64,000 nt of DNA from Pseudomonas sp. Ant30-3 (GCF_000690905.1 NZ_JMCL01000010.1:1-64000), one strand, 5' to 3'. Shown: positions 53,294-61,961, counted from the first letter of the stretch. Notes: generated from the letters alone by a model not told the origin. Made by a program: numbers and translations.

Positions 53294-54454
53294 CTAGAGG
53301 CTTACGTTGAAACTGATCTGGAAGACGTTGCGTTTGAAACTTTCGTTGTCGGCATCGGAATCGTTGTCGCGGTGCCGATAACCCAGCTCGATGTCCAGCC
53401 AGCGCCGCATCTCGTACGCCACCGCCAGGTTGTAATCCTGAAGGTCGTCGGTGCGGTCCTGGCCTTCATATTCGTAGCGACCCATGCCGGCTTCGGCGAT
53501 GGTGGTGATGCGCTCGGTCCAGCCGTGGCGCCAGCCGACCTGGGTGAACGTCGCTTTAACGGCATCGGAGCCGTCGTCGCCTTCGGCCATAGCCTGCTTG
53601 GCCAGGAAGGTGAACTTGGAATAGGTGCGGGGTTTCCAGTCCAGATTGACTTGCCAGGTCGGGTTACTGAGGTCGCCGGAGTCGTTCTCGTCAAATTCCT
53701 TGCGCTCATAGCCGATACGCACCTTGCCGGTGGTACGTGCAGTCACGTCCCACTCAGCGCCTGCCAGCACGGCATTGGATTTGCTGCTGCGCGGGCTGTT
53801 GGGCTCGACGTAGTCGAAAATCTTGTGGTCGTACTCAAGCAAACTGCGGGTGTTGCTGCCGAGGCGGTGGTACCACGTGGTGGACAATGCCGTGGTGTCG
53901 CGCTCTTTGTCGTCGTTGATGCCGTCAGCGTTGTCGTAGCGAAGGCGATCGTAGCTGGCGCCCAGGTCGATTTGATTCAGAGCGCTTTTGGCGCCGTAGG
54001 TATAAACGCCGCCGACGCGCTGACTGCTGATCTCGTCATTGATGCCGTCGACAGCCGTCGAGGTGGTGCGTTCGTACTTGCGTGCCTCAGCTTCCAGTTT
54101 CAAGCGATGGCGATCGGTGAACTCCATCACGCTGTCCGCTCGCAACCGTTGCGCGGTATTCGAGGCGTCGGAGTCATCGTGATAGATGTAGCGGGTTGGC
54201 TGCCAGATCAGTCGGGTGCCGCTGTTGCGGTCTTCAGCCTTTAGCTCGAAGGTGGGCGCAATTTTGGTCACCATGGTCGAGTCGACATCGTGCTCCAGCT
54301 CGCGAAAGTTATCATCGTAACTTTCGGAAAATAACAAAGTGGGGGTGAAGTCGAATCCATACACATCGATCGATTGTGGTTCGATGCTCCAGGCAGCGCC
54401 AGGATAAAAAGACATCATGACCAGCATGAGAGGGCAGTTAGACTTCAAACCCAT
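53294..54454 (-). CDS. Outer-membrane beta-barrel protein of exopolysaccharide locus (BBP2-like)
   Basis: 386 residues. A signal peptide (MLVMMSFYPGAAWS) is followed by repeated amphipathic strands with aromatic girdles (TLLFSESYDDNF, RYIYHDDSDASN, IDLGASYDRLRY, VRIGYERKEF) and a closing FQISFNVSL, typical of a large porin-like barrel of the kind found in EpsL/BBP2 families. It is probably the exit pore paired with the short OPX protein (inference from adjacency). AGGAG lies 7 nt before the ATG. Confidence 0.88.
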   Translation of the reverse strand: MGLKSNCPLMLVMMSFYPGAAWSIEPQSIDVYGFDFTPTLLFSESYDDNFRELEHDVDSTMVTKIAPTFELKAEDRNSGTRLIWQPTRYIYHDDSDASNTAQRLRADSVMEFTDRHRLKLEAEARKYERTTSTAVDGINDEISSQRVGGVYTYGAKSALNQIDLGASYDRLRYDNADGINDDKERDTTALSTTWYHRLGSNTRSLLEYDHKIFDYVEPNSPRSSKSNAVLAGAEWDVTARTTGKVRIGYERKEFDENDSGDLSNPTWQVNLDWKPRTYSKFTFLAKQAMAEGDDGSDAVKATFTQVGWRHGWTERITTIAEAGMGRYEYEGQDRTDDLQDYNLAVAYEMRRWLDIELGYRHRDNDSDADNESFKRNVFQISFNVSL

Positions 54455-54496
54455 ATGTTTGCTCCTGACGAGAACAGCTTGGCTTTTATTTATTAG

Positions 54497-55030
54497 TCAT
54501 TTGTTTATAGCTGCCATTGGCTGTCGTTCAAGGTGACTCAAGGGCACACATACCTGTTGTTCTCTGTTCAGGAACTGCAATAACAGCATGACGCGCTCGG
54601 CACCGAGCATGGACAGGAACACGCCTTCCAGTGGCGACAGCGGGCCGCGGATGATTTGCAGGGTGTCACCGGGTTCGAGGGTGGGCTCGGAATGCGGTTC
54701 CAGGGAGTTGATGCACCGAGTGCGCAGGTGCTCGATGACGTGATCGGGCACCGTGGCGGGCCCGTGGTTGAATTCGACGATGCGGCTGATGCCCCGCGTG
54801 GAACGAATCGGGCCCCAGTTATCTTCTCGACTCAGCTGTATGAACAGGTAGCCCGGAAACAGCAGCTCCAGGGTTCGTAAGCGCTTGCCCCGCTGCAAGC
54901 GTTCGCTGACCAGTTGAGGGCAAAACGTTATGTAGTTCTGTTGCAGAAGATTGATCTGAGCTCGCTCATCTTGCCGGGGCTTGCACTGCAACAGGTACCA
55001 TTTGGAAGGGAGGGCGATAACTTCTTGCAT
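54497..55030 (-). CDS. RfaH-like NusG paralogue (operon-specific antiterminator)
   Basis: 177 residues. The NGN domain shows KWYLLQCKPRQDERAQINLLQQ, FPGYLFIQL and the GISRIVEFN stretch; a KOW-like C-terminal domain follows (LEPGDTLQIIRGPLSPLEGVFL). Specialised NusG paralogues such as RfaH and LoaP load onto RNA polymerase at a leader signal and keep long sugar operons transcribed. It is the first gene of the 14-gene exopolysaccharide locus. The start at 55030 has GGAG 8 nt upstream; ATG at 55048 has none. An ops-like sequence lies in the leader at 55328-55339. Confidence 0.9.
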   Translation of the reverse strand: MQEVIALPSKWYLLQCKPRQDERAQINLLQQNYITFCPQLVSERLQRGKRLRTLELLFPGYLFIQLSREDNWGPIRSTRGISRIVEFNHGPATVPDHVIEHLRTRCINSLEPHSEPTLEPGDTLQIIRGPLSPLEGVFLSMLGAERVMLLLQFLNREQQVCVPLSHLERQPMAAINK

Positions 55031-55327
55031 GGGGGGAGCTCCATACATAGCGAAGATAGTTCAGCAGGCGACAGGCACAGCTACGCCATCGCGCTTGCCA
55101 TCATGCAGCTAGTAGGCAGTGGCCCATGGAGGCCGGTGAATCGTCAGAAAGAAAGCGTCAATAGTTATAGTGGAGAAGTTGATGTATCAATAATGCAACA
55201 GATATTTGGGGTGGTTTTAATTGTGCGACAAAATCGCGCGATAGAGTTCATGGCAACTGCTGAAATCGCCTTTTGTTCTATCTAAAGTCAAATTAGTAAT
55301 GAAATTGTCGTCGAGTTTTGTCAGGGC

Positions 55328-55339
55328 AAAGCTACCGCA
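55328..55339 (-). promoter_or_regulatory. ops-like element (RfaH recruitment site candidate)
   Basis: The minus strand reads TGCGGTAGCTTT, sharing the GCGGTAG core and the following T at its expected place with the E. coli ops consensus GGCGGTAGNNTG (two mismatches). It lies about 100 nt downstream of the predicted start of transcription, as JUMPstart/ops elements do, and upstream of an RfaH-like gene. The 8-mer core also occurs by chance inside genes in this window, so context carries most of the weight. Confidence 0.45.
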
Positions 55340-55392
55340 TGGTCGATACTTGCGACCCTAATTAAATAGCTTCGTGCGTGTCCTGACTTGCC

Positions 55393-55401
55393 GGGGGGGG
55401 G
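55393..55401 (-). repeat. G9 homopolymer in the exopolysaccharide leader
   Basis: Nine consecutive G on the plus strand (nine C in the transcript), framed by TTGCC and GGCAA so that the run sits within a small inverted repeat (55388-55404). It falls about 40 nt after the predicted transcription start. Runs of this length are prone to slipped-strand length change. Confidence 0.75.
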
Positions 55402-55445
55402 CAATTAACAATGCAACATTTATGGGCATTCCCCGAGCCGATATA

Positions 55446-55474
55446 GTTATCGTCCAGTCTTGGCGAGCTGTCAA
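55446..55474 (-). promoter_or_regulatory. Predicted sigma70-type promoter of the exopolysaccharide operon
   Basis: On the minus strand TTGACA (55474-55469), a perfect -35, is followed after 17 nt by GATAAC (55451-55446), a four-of-six -10. Transcription would start near 55439 and give a leader of about 410 nt before the RfaH-like gene. Confidence 0.55.
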
Positions 55475-55818
55475 ACGCTACAAGTCAAAAAGAATGCCTT
55501 TTATCGAAAAGCAAAATTGATGAACTGTAAGTCATTGATGATTAAGGGTGTTGGTTTTCTGTCGGAAGAATTAAACTTTTTGCAAGTTTTGTAGTCTTTG
55601 CGATGGCTAACACAGAATGAAGTCATTGTGATGTCAGTTTAGTTGAGAACTACAGTCATGGTTAACGGCCTGGGCAACTTGCAAGGTCCTTCTCCCCAAC
55701 TTCGGGCACTTTGCACCTGATCGGGGAGCGAATTCAATCTATTAATCGGCGCAGCCGCGTGGTGCAAGTGCCGAGGTGCGAGCGTGCAATTCGTCCCGCG
55801 TTTGCACGCACCCGGATG

Positions 55819-56415
55819 TCAGGATTTCTTTTGGCACGTCATCTCGGCTGCGCCATAGCCCCAAGTCACCCGCGCCTCACCCTGATGTTCCCGGAAACTT
55901 TCGTTCTGACCTTGATATCGGCTGCCGCTGGCGGATTGAGCGGCCGTCATCAGCGAGCGCTGGTCTCTATAAACGGCAGCGAGAGAAGGTGGTTCGGTTT
56001 GAAAGAAGGTCGCACTCACTGTGCCGTTGCGGCCACAGTCGTAGGTAACAGGCCCTGTCGAGGCAACAAGGCCATATGTGCTTTGAACTTCAACAGTACG
56101 TTGGCGATAACGGCTGCTGATGCACGCGGGTTTATCGTCGGACTTCCAGCATTCATCGCGACCTTTTATCCAGCCGCGCTGTTCGGCTTTCAACACTCTG
56201 GAATCGGCACCGGCCTTTTTCAGAGCGGCGTTGTAAGCAGCCGCCAGCGTCCGGTCCAGCGCGCCCAACTCTGGGGTTCTGCAGATAATGTCCTCGACGC
56301 TGCTGGACATTTTTTCCGGGCATTTGAACGACGGACCCTGCGCTGCGGAGGCCGGCGAGGTGAATGCCAGCGCAGATAAACCGGCGCAAGCCAGTGTGCG
56401 ATAAAAAAGCTTCAT
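55819..56415 (-). CDS. Periplasmic LprI-MliC fusion, probable lysozyme inhibitor
   Basis: 198 residues. A Sec signal peptide (ALAFTSPASA) leads into an LprI domain (CPEKMSSSVEDIICRTPELGALDRTL, AYNAALKKAG) and then an MliC-like domain (VTYDCGRNGTVSATFF, SASGSRYQGQNESFREHQGEA). LprI and MliC proteins are separate inhibitors of c-type lysozyme in other bacteria; here both folds are in one polypeptide. There is no lipobox, so it should be soluble in the periplasm. AGGAG is 6 nt before the ATG at 56415. Confidence 0.85.
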   Translation of the reverse strand: MKLFYRTLACAGLSALAFTSPASAAQGPSFKCPEKMSSSVEDIICRTPELGALDRTLAAAYNAALKKAGADSRVLKAEQRGWIKGRDECWKSDDKPACISSRYRQRTVEVQSTYGLVASTGPVTYDCGRNGTVSATFFQTEPPSLAAVYRDQRSLMTAAQSASGSRYQGQNESFREHQGEARVTWGYGAAEMTCQKKS

Positions 56416-56607
56416 GATCACTCCTGTAGTGAAGCTGCACCGCGAACGTGCAGGTGTGACCCGGCATAGTCTCACAGGCACTGCTTTTCGCCGATGCGGG
56501 GCAGGGGTCCAATAGTTGATTTTATCGGTTGCGATGAACTCAGAACGCAGCAAAGCGCCCGGTCCCCGTGCAGGAACCGAGCGCTCAACACTAGCGGTAA
56601 GCAGTTA

Positions 56608-57234
56608 TTACGCCTGGCGCGCGGCCATTGCCGAGTAACTGTTCATCAGGTTGCGGTAGTTGGGGATGCGCTGGGAGAGCAGGTTGCCCAGGCCCTCGAT
56701 ATCGTTGCGCCAGTCACCTTGCAGTTCACAGGCGACCGAGAACCAGTTCATCATTTGCGCGCCGGCTTGCGTCATGCGATTCCACGCAGCCTGCTGCACG
56801 GTGGTGTTGAAGGTGCCGGAGGAATCGGTGACCACGAACACTTCAAACCCTTCTGCCAACGCCGACAATGTCGGGAAGGTGACGCAGACGTCAGTCACCA
56901 CACCGGCAATGATCAGCTGCTTGCGACCGGTGGCGTTGATCGCCTTGACGAAATCTTCGTTGTCCCACGCGTTGATTTGACCAGGACGTGCGATGTAAGG
57001 CGCATCCGGGAACATCTCTTTCAGCTCTGGCACCAGCGGGCCATTGGGGCCTTGTTCGAAGCTGGTGGTAAGGATGGTCGGCAGCTCGAAAAATTTGGCG
57101 ACGTCGGCCAGGGCCAGCACGTTGTTCTTGAACTCGTTGGGCGAGAAGTCCTGCACCAGCGAGATCAGACCGGTCTGGTGGTCGATCATCAGAACTACGG
57201 CGTCGTCTTTGTTCAGGCGGTTGTAAGTGGTCAT
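56608..57234 (-). CDS. YcaC-like isochorismatase-family hydrolase
   Basis: 208 residues, the length of YcaC. The nucleophile is Cys117 in GVVTDVCVTF and the catalytic Asp is Asp18 in VLMIDHQTGL. ARPGQINAWDNEDFVKAI and ACELQGDWRNDIEGL are specific YcaC stretches. Substrate unknown; homologues respond to stress and antibiotics. AAGGA lies 7 nt before the ATG. Monocistronic. Confidence 0.92.
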   Translation of the reverse strand: MTTYNRLNKDDAVVLMIDHQTGLISLVQDFSPNEFKNNVLALADVAKFFELPTILTTSFEQGPNGPLVPELKEMFPDAPYIARPGQINAWDNEDFVKAINATGRKQLIIAGVVTDVCVTFPTLSALAEGFEVFVVTDSSGTFNTTVQQAAWNRMTQAGAQMMNWFSVACELQGDWRNDIEGLGNLLSQRIPNYRNLMNSYSAMAARQA

Positions 57235-57360
57235 GGTGAAATCCTTTATCGAGTTGGTTGGGCGTCGTTCAACATGGGCTCAGATTAAGGAAGTACGAGA
57301 ACAGGATAAAGAGGTTGGAAACGGTTTGACTGTCCACTCAGGTAGGACAATGGCCCGGCA

Positions 57361-58482
57361 TCACTCCATTGGGAGCACTACCACGAATTTCGTACCGATT
57401 TTGCTTTCCGAGGACACCTCGATCCGGCCGCCGTGAGCACCAACGATCTGATCAGCAATAAAAAGACCCAGGCCGAGGCTCGAATAAGGCCCGTGATCGA
57501 TCGACGCTTGCGGGGAGTAGCGGCCCATCGGATTGAAAATAAACGGCAGGACATCTTCCGGTATGACGCTGCCACTGTTGTGGACGCTGAACAGAAGGTT
57601 ATCACCCGAGACTTCCAGTGCGACCGTGACGGGCTCGCGACCATCGCCGTGTTGTACGGCGTTATTGATCAGATTGGAAAACACCTGCTCCAATCGATCG
57701 CCGTCGAACTGACCTGTCGCCCGTTTGACCGATTTCAACTTGATGTTGGTTTCCGGATACACCGTTCTGGATTCATCGACAATCCGCTCGCAAATCGGGC
57801 TGAGGTCTATCTCCTGTTTTTTTACGGGGATACCCGGGCCGACCTGGGAACGGGTGAAATCAAGCAGATCACCGACAATCTGGCTGGCGCGTTTAACGCT
57901 ACTGTAAATGCGCGAAGCGATTTTGGTCGGTCGCGCGCCCAGATCGTCTGATCGCAAGAGTACGTCCGCGCCTAGGAGTATTGCGCTCAGTGGCGTGCGC
58001 AGGTCGTGGCCGAGAATGCCAAGGAAGACGTTGCGCGAAGCCTGAACGGCTTCGGTGTAACTGTTGATGGACTCGGCCAGCGCCTGATCGATGGCTTCAT
58101 TGAAGCGGATCATGTCTTCAACTTGCAGCTGCGTGCCGTCGGCCGCTCGTTTCATCCACAGTTTAATCACGCTCGCTCGCAAGGCACGGAATTCCGAAAC
58201 CAGCTGATCGATGGTAAAACCGGACATCAAACGGGTAATGGCATGGGTCTTGGCAGCGGTTTCATCCTCTGACACGCCATGCCCCTGGGATTTTTCTACT
58301 TGCTCCTTCGCGGTCTGTGCGGTTTGCAGATCCGCCGCGATGGTGCGCAGCATCAATTCAGCGTGATCGCGCAGGGCCGCCGTATCCAGCGGATTGCCAG
58401 GAGTGTCCATGGTCCGTGCGAAGTTTTCCCATTCCTGGACAATGGCTTCAATATTTTCGAGGATGAATCCGGATAAACGCAT
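57361..58482 (-). CDS. Cytoplasmic sensor histidine kinase with RsbRD-like N-terminal domain
   Basis: 373 residues without membrane helices. The helical first ~150 residues (ILENIEAIVQEWENFAR, DHAELMLRTIAADLQTAQTA, TIDQLVSEFRALRASVI) match the RsbRD-type globin-like sensor region found in Pseudomonas orphan kinases. HisKA contains His159 in GILGHDLRTPLSAILLG; the ATPase domain has NLINNAVQHG and SLGLGLFIADQIVGAHGG. No response regulator is adjacent, so its partner is unknown. Confidence 0.88.
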   Translation of the reverse strand: MRLSGFILENIEAIVQEWENFARTMDTPGNPLDTAALRDHAELMLRTIAADLQTAQTAKEQVEKSQGHGVSEDETAAKTHAITRLMSGFTIDQLVSEFRALRASVIKLWMKRAADGTQLQVEDMIRFNEAIDQALAESINSYTEAVQASRNVFLGILGHDLRTPLSAILLGADVLLRSDDLGARPTKIASRIYSSVKRASQIVGDLLDFTRSQVGPGIPVKKQEIDLSPICERIVDESRTVYPETNIKLKSVKRATGQFDGDRLEQVFSNLINNAVQHGDGREPVTVALEVSGDNLLFSVHNSGSVIPEDVLPFIFNPMGRYSPQASIDHGPYSSLGLGLFIADQIVGAHGGRIEVSSESKIGTKFVVVLPME

Positions 58483-58628
58483 AGCTGTCCAAACCTGAAC
58501 GTTGAACCGTGCATTGTGCTGGCTCGATGATTCAGTAGAGCATCAATCGTGCTTGGGGCGCAAAACCGTTGGTTTCGCTCAATCCGGCGTGAGGTAAGTC
58601 GTTTATAACCAGGATTCGGTAACAGCCT

Positions 58629-59024
58629 TCATAATCGGGCAACGCATTTGATTTCGATCATGGAAGTGGACACGCCAAGCGCAACCACTTCCACCAGCGT
58701 TTGAGCAACTTGCGGGTCTTCGCCATAGGCTTCGGCGCGTATCGCAAACAGTTCGTCCGCACGGGACAGGAAGTTTCTGATATCGGTCACAAACAAGGTT
58801 TCTTCGACAATATGAGGCATGTCTGCGCCGAACGAATTCAACGTCGTTTTGACGTTCTGGTACGCCATGCGAACTTGTTCAGCAATGTCGTTCTCACCCA
58901 CTGTCTGCCCATTGGCGTCGACACTCAACTGGCCCGAGAGATAGATCCAGTTGTCGACTTTTACGCCGTCATTGATAAGCCGCTTGAAGGGGCCGTTGCG
59001 CAGCACAACTTTTTCGGTGTTCAT
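58629..59024 (-). CDS. RidA (YjgF/YER057c/UK114) family protein
   Basis: 131 residues. KVDNWIYLSGQLSVDANGQTVG, QVRMAYQNVKTTLNSFGAD and a final MIEIKCVARL are typical. RidA proper uses an Arg in the PARS(C/T)VEV stretch to deaminate reactive imines; here the aligned segment is VAQTLVEV, with Gln instead, so this is likely a Rid subfamily member without that activity. Spaced 48 bp downstream of the epoxide-hydrolase-family gene on the same strand and possibly cotranscribed. AAGG is 9 nt before the ATG. Confidence 0.9.
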   Translation of the reverse strand: MNTEKVVLRNGPFKRLINDGVKVDNWIYLSGQLSVDANGQTVGENDIAEQVRMAYQNVKTTLNSFGADMPHIVEETLFVTDIRNFLSRADELFAIRAEAYGEDPQVAQTLVEVVALGVSTSMIEIKCVARL

Positions 59025-59072
59025 GGTGGCGATACCTTTTTATTGAAAATGTCGTTAGGCGAAACGAAGAAA

Positions 59073-60338
59073 TCAGCTTAAAGAACGGCCCCATTGCTGG
59101 ATGTCTTTAGCAAAAGCCTCGGGCACCTCCATGGCTGCAAAGTGGCCACCTTGCTCCATGACCCGCCAGTATTTGAGGTTATAACCGCGTTCAATCAAAC
59201 TCCGCGGTGGGTTGGGGGATCTTGAGTCGGGGTAAGCGGAAAACCCGGTTGGGGTCTCCACGCGTCGACCGACTGGCATCTCTGTAACTTGCTCCATACG
59301 GCCAGCGGTGTAAAACCAGGCCGCGCTGGCAAATGCATCGTTCATGACGTAAATCATCACGGATGTCAGCAGTTGGTCTTTGCTAAATACGGTTTCGAAT
59401 GATCGATCCCGCAAATCCGACCAGTCATGGAATCGTTCCAACAGCCAGGCAGCCTGTCCCACAGGATTGTTTGCCATCGCGTAAGCCAGCGAATGAGGTT
59501 TGGTGGACTGCAGTTGATAATAGGCACCCAAGCGAGATTCATATTCGGCGTGTGAGGTTGCGTATATGTTTTCTTCGGCGTCACCGGGCGCGGACTGGGG
59601 TGACACGATCAGCAAATTCAAATGCATGGCTTTAAGCGATTCGGCATAGTCGAGGCCGAGCCAGCCGACGACGCCAGCTCCCCAGTCGCCGCCTTGAGCC
59701 ATATAGGTTTTGTAGCCGAGCCTTTCACGCATCAGTGTGTCGAACAGCCTCGCGGTTGTGCGGGCGCCGATCGGCTGCCGAGGCTTGCCACTTGAACCGA
59801 AGCCAGGTAGCGAAGGAATGACCACATCAAAGGCATCGGCACTGTTATTACCGAATCTAGACGGGAAGGCCAGACGCTCGGCCACCTGCCAGAATTCAAA
59901 CACCGACCCAGGCCACCCATGAACCATGAGCAAGGGTCGCTTGCCGCGTGCTTCACCCACGATGTGCAGAAAGTGAACGTCCAGGTCTTCGATTCTGGTC
60001 ACGAATTGCGGATAACGGTTCAGCTCATCGACTGCCTTCTGCGTGTCATAACCATTGACCCAGTAATCGCAGATTGATTTCAAGAAAACCGGATCACAGC
60101 CGTACCGCCAGCCGGCACTCTCGGGCTCGATGGGGAACTCGTAAGTCCTGACTTTATCCAGAACGCTCGCCAATTTCGCAGTTGGCCATTCAACTTTGAA
60201 TGGACGTATGTCTCCTTTCACTGCGGTATCGGCGAATAAGGACAGCGGCGTTGCTGCCGAGGCCAATACTGCAGCGCCGACGAAACTGCTTTTCAACAAT
60301 GTCCGCCTGTTAAAACCCTGTTGATCGTCGGATTGCAT
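59073..60338 (-). CDS. Tat-exported epoxide hydrolase family protein (EHN-alpha/beta hydrolase)
   Basis: 421 residues. The N-terminus has a twin-arginine motif (NRRTLLKSS) and a hydrophobic stretch ending in an Ala-rich region. An EHN domain (FKVEWPTAKLASVLDKVR) precedes the hydrolase fold: oxyanion HGWPGSVFEFW, nucleophile Asp in QGGDWGAG and catalytic His in EQGGHFAAME. It should open epoxides in the periplasm. Paralogue of the next gene upstream, 90 bp away on the same strand. AGAGG lies before the ATG. Confidence 0.9.
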   Translation of the reverse strand: MQSDDQQGFNRRTLLKSSFVGAAVLASAATPLSLFADTAVKGDIRPFKVEWPTAKLASVLDKVRTYEFPIEPESAGWRYGCDPVFLKSICDYWVNGYDTQKAVDELNRYPQFVTRIEDLDVHFLHIVGEARGKRPLLMVHGWPGSVFEFWQVAERLAFPSRFGNNSADAFDVVIPSLPGFGSSGKPRQPIGARTTARLFDTLMRERLGYKTYMAQGGDWGAGVVGWLGLDYAESLKAMHLNLLIVSPQSAPGDAEENIYATSHAEYESRLGAYYQLQSTKPHSLAYAMANNPVGQAAWLLERFHDWSDLRDRSFETVFSKDQLLTSVMIYVMNDAFASAAWFYTAGRMEQVTEMPVGRRVETPTGFSAYPDSRSPNPPRSLIERGYNLKYWRVMEQGGHFAAMEVPEAFAKDIQQWGRSLS

Positions 60339-60428
60339 GATTAGCCTCTGATGTCTGGCGTAGGTATGGAACTTCAGAAACGTTCGTGACGCTTCATGTC
60401 TTGGCCATATGGCAGTGCAAATTCAGAC

Positions 60429-61811
60429 TCACGACCGCAGAGAGGTGAACGCGCGGCGGAGTTCCTCAGTGAACAGTTTGGGTTGCTCCAGCGCAGCGAA
60501 ATGACCACCTTTTTCAACTTCGCCGAAATAGATCAACTGGGGAAAAGTGGCCTCTGCCCAACTTTTTGGCACTTGATAGATTTCTCTCGGGAATACACTT
60601 ACCGCTACGGGCACGTCGATGATGCCTCCGGCAAAGCTGTTTCCCGGATTTTCCCAGTAGAACCGCGCGGCAGAAGCACCGCTTCGGGTAAGCCAGTACA
60701 AGGAAATATCGTCCAGCATTGCGGTCAGGGAAATCGCTTCTTCCGGATCACCCTTGTTGTCCGACCATACCTGGAACTTTTCATAAATGTAGGTCGCCAG
60801 CGCTACGGGGGAATCGAGCAAGCCGTAGCCCATGGTTTGCGGTTTGGTCGACAGCTGTTTGAAATACCCGATGCCTTCTGTCTTGAAGACATTGGCTTGA
60901 TCAACGGCGCGTTTTTCGTCGGGTGACAATTTTTCGGGAATGACCTCGGGGAACACGAACGCCCAATTCAGATGGATCCCGGCCAATCCCTCAGGTCTTA
61001 ATTGACCGAGCGTGCTGGTGACGCTGGCGCCCCAGTCGCCCCCTTGCGCAACCCAGCGTTCATAGCCGAGCCGGTCCATGAGTTTGACCCAGGTCGCAGC
61101 GGTTTTATCGATGTTCCAACCCGGGGCAGTCGGCTTTGCGGAGAACGCATAACCGGGCAGTGAAGGGATGATGACATCGAAGGCGTCACTTGCTTTGCCG
61201 CCATGGCGGACAGGATCGGTCAAGGGGCCGACGACCTCCAGAAACTCCGAGAACGAACCGGGCCAGCCATGTGTGAGTAAGATGGGGAGTGCATTGGGCT
61301 CAGCTGATTTAACGTGAATGAAGTGGATATCCAGTCCATCGATGTTCGTCAAAAACTGAGGTATCTGGTTGACTCGCCGTTCAAACGCTCGCCAGTCGTA
61401 ATGATCGTGCCACGCTGCAATCAGCGCTTGTGCCTTTGCCAGCGGGACGCCTTGCGACCAGTCCTGCACGGTTTCCTTTTCCGGCCAGCGGGTAAGGGCG
61501 AGCCGAGCGCGCAGATCGTCAAGGTCGCTTTGCGCGATTGCAATGCGAAACGGCACGATGGCAGTGCCGGTAGGTTTTGCCGAAGGCGCGGAAGCAGCCA
61601 GGACGGGGCCGGACAACAGGGGCAGCGTCGACCCCGCCGTTATCGACAGAAGGCCAGCGCCAGAGAGAAACGGTAGAACCGATCCCGTTGTCACAGCGGC
61701 TTTGAGTACGCCGCGTCGTGAGAATGCGGACGTGATTACCGGAGGCGGATCAAGACGCACGGTTTCATGTTCGGTTTTATTGTCATTAATGTGCGTAATA
61801 AAATCCGACAT
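60429..61811 (-). CDS. Tat-exported epoxide hydrolase family protein (second paralogue)
   Basis: 460 residues. A longer N-terminus holds SRRGVLKAAV and two Leu/Ser/Gly-rich hydrophobic stretches. The EHN domain (FRIAIAQSDLDDLRARLA), HGWPGSFSEFLEV, nucleophile in QGGDWGAS and His in EKGGHFAALEQP repeat the layout of the downstream paralogue, but the two are clearly diverged, so this is not a recent duplication. It begins the group with the other hydrolase and RidA. The ribosome site is weak. Confidence 0.9.
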   Translation of the reverse strand: MSDFITHINDNKTEHETVRLDPPPVITSAFSRRGVLKAAVTTGSVLPFLSGAGLLSITAGSTLPLLSGPVLAASAPSAKPTGTAIVPFRIAIAQSDLDDLRARLALTRWPEKETVQDWSQGVPLAKAQALIAAWHDHYDWRAFERRVNQIPQFLTNIDGLDIHFIHVKSAEPNALPILLTHGWPGSFSEFLEVVGPLTDPVRHGGKASDAFDVIIPSLPGYAFSAKPTAPGWNIDKTAATWVKLMDRLGYERWVAQGGDWGASVTSTLGQLRPEGLAGIHLNWAFVFPEVIPEKLSPDEKRAVDQANVFKTEGIGYFKQLSTKPQTMGYGLLDSPVALATYIYEKFQVWSDNKGDPEEAISLTAMLDDISLYWLTRSGASAARFYWENPGNSFAGGIIDVPVAVSVFPREIYQVPKSWAEATFPQLIYFGEVEKGGHFAALEQPKLFTEELRRAFTSLRS

Positions 61812-61961
61812 GACTGTTCATCTCTACGCGATAAGTTGTATGGATGCTAACGGCGCAATACTCGTCGAACAATTGGCGCACCTTAGAATTGTATTTTCGA
61901 ATAACTCAAATGATTGAACCGGATCTCCGCTCTCGGTAATTGTGGAAGGCGCGTCTGCGGT

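Larger units (their letters stand above)
55031..55818 (-). promoter_or_regulatory. Long AT-rich leader and promoter region of the exopolysaccharide operon
   Basis: No protein gene is credible in this 788 bp. It is markedly AT-richer than the genes around it, which often marks MvaT/H-NS-type silencing (inference). It holds the promoter at 55446-55474, the G9 run at 55393-55401 and the ops-like element at 55328-55339. Near the right end GCGTGCAA (55782-55789) and TTGCACGC (55802-55809) form an 8-bp inverted repeat just below the LprI-MliC gene, and ATCGCGCGAT (about 55233-55242) is a 10-bp palindrome in the leader. Confidence 0.6.

Noticed and set aside
38104..55030. Exosortase-linked exopolysaccharide system
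   Set aside because: The barrel and kinase recall EpsL-type clusters, but no exosortase or PEP-CTERM gene is present in the locus.
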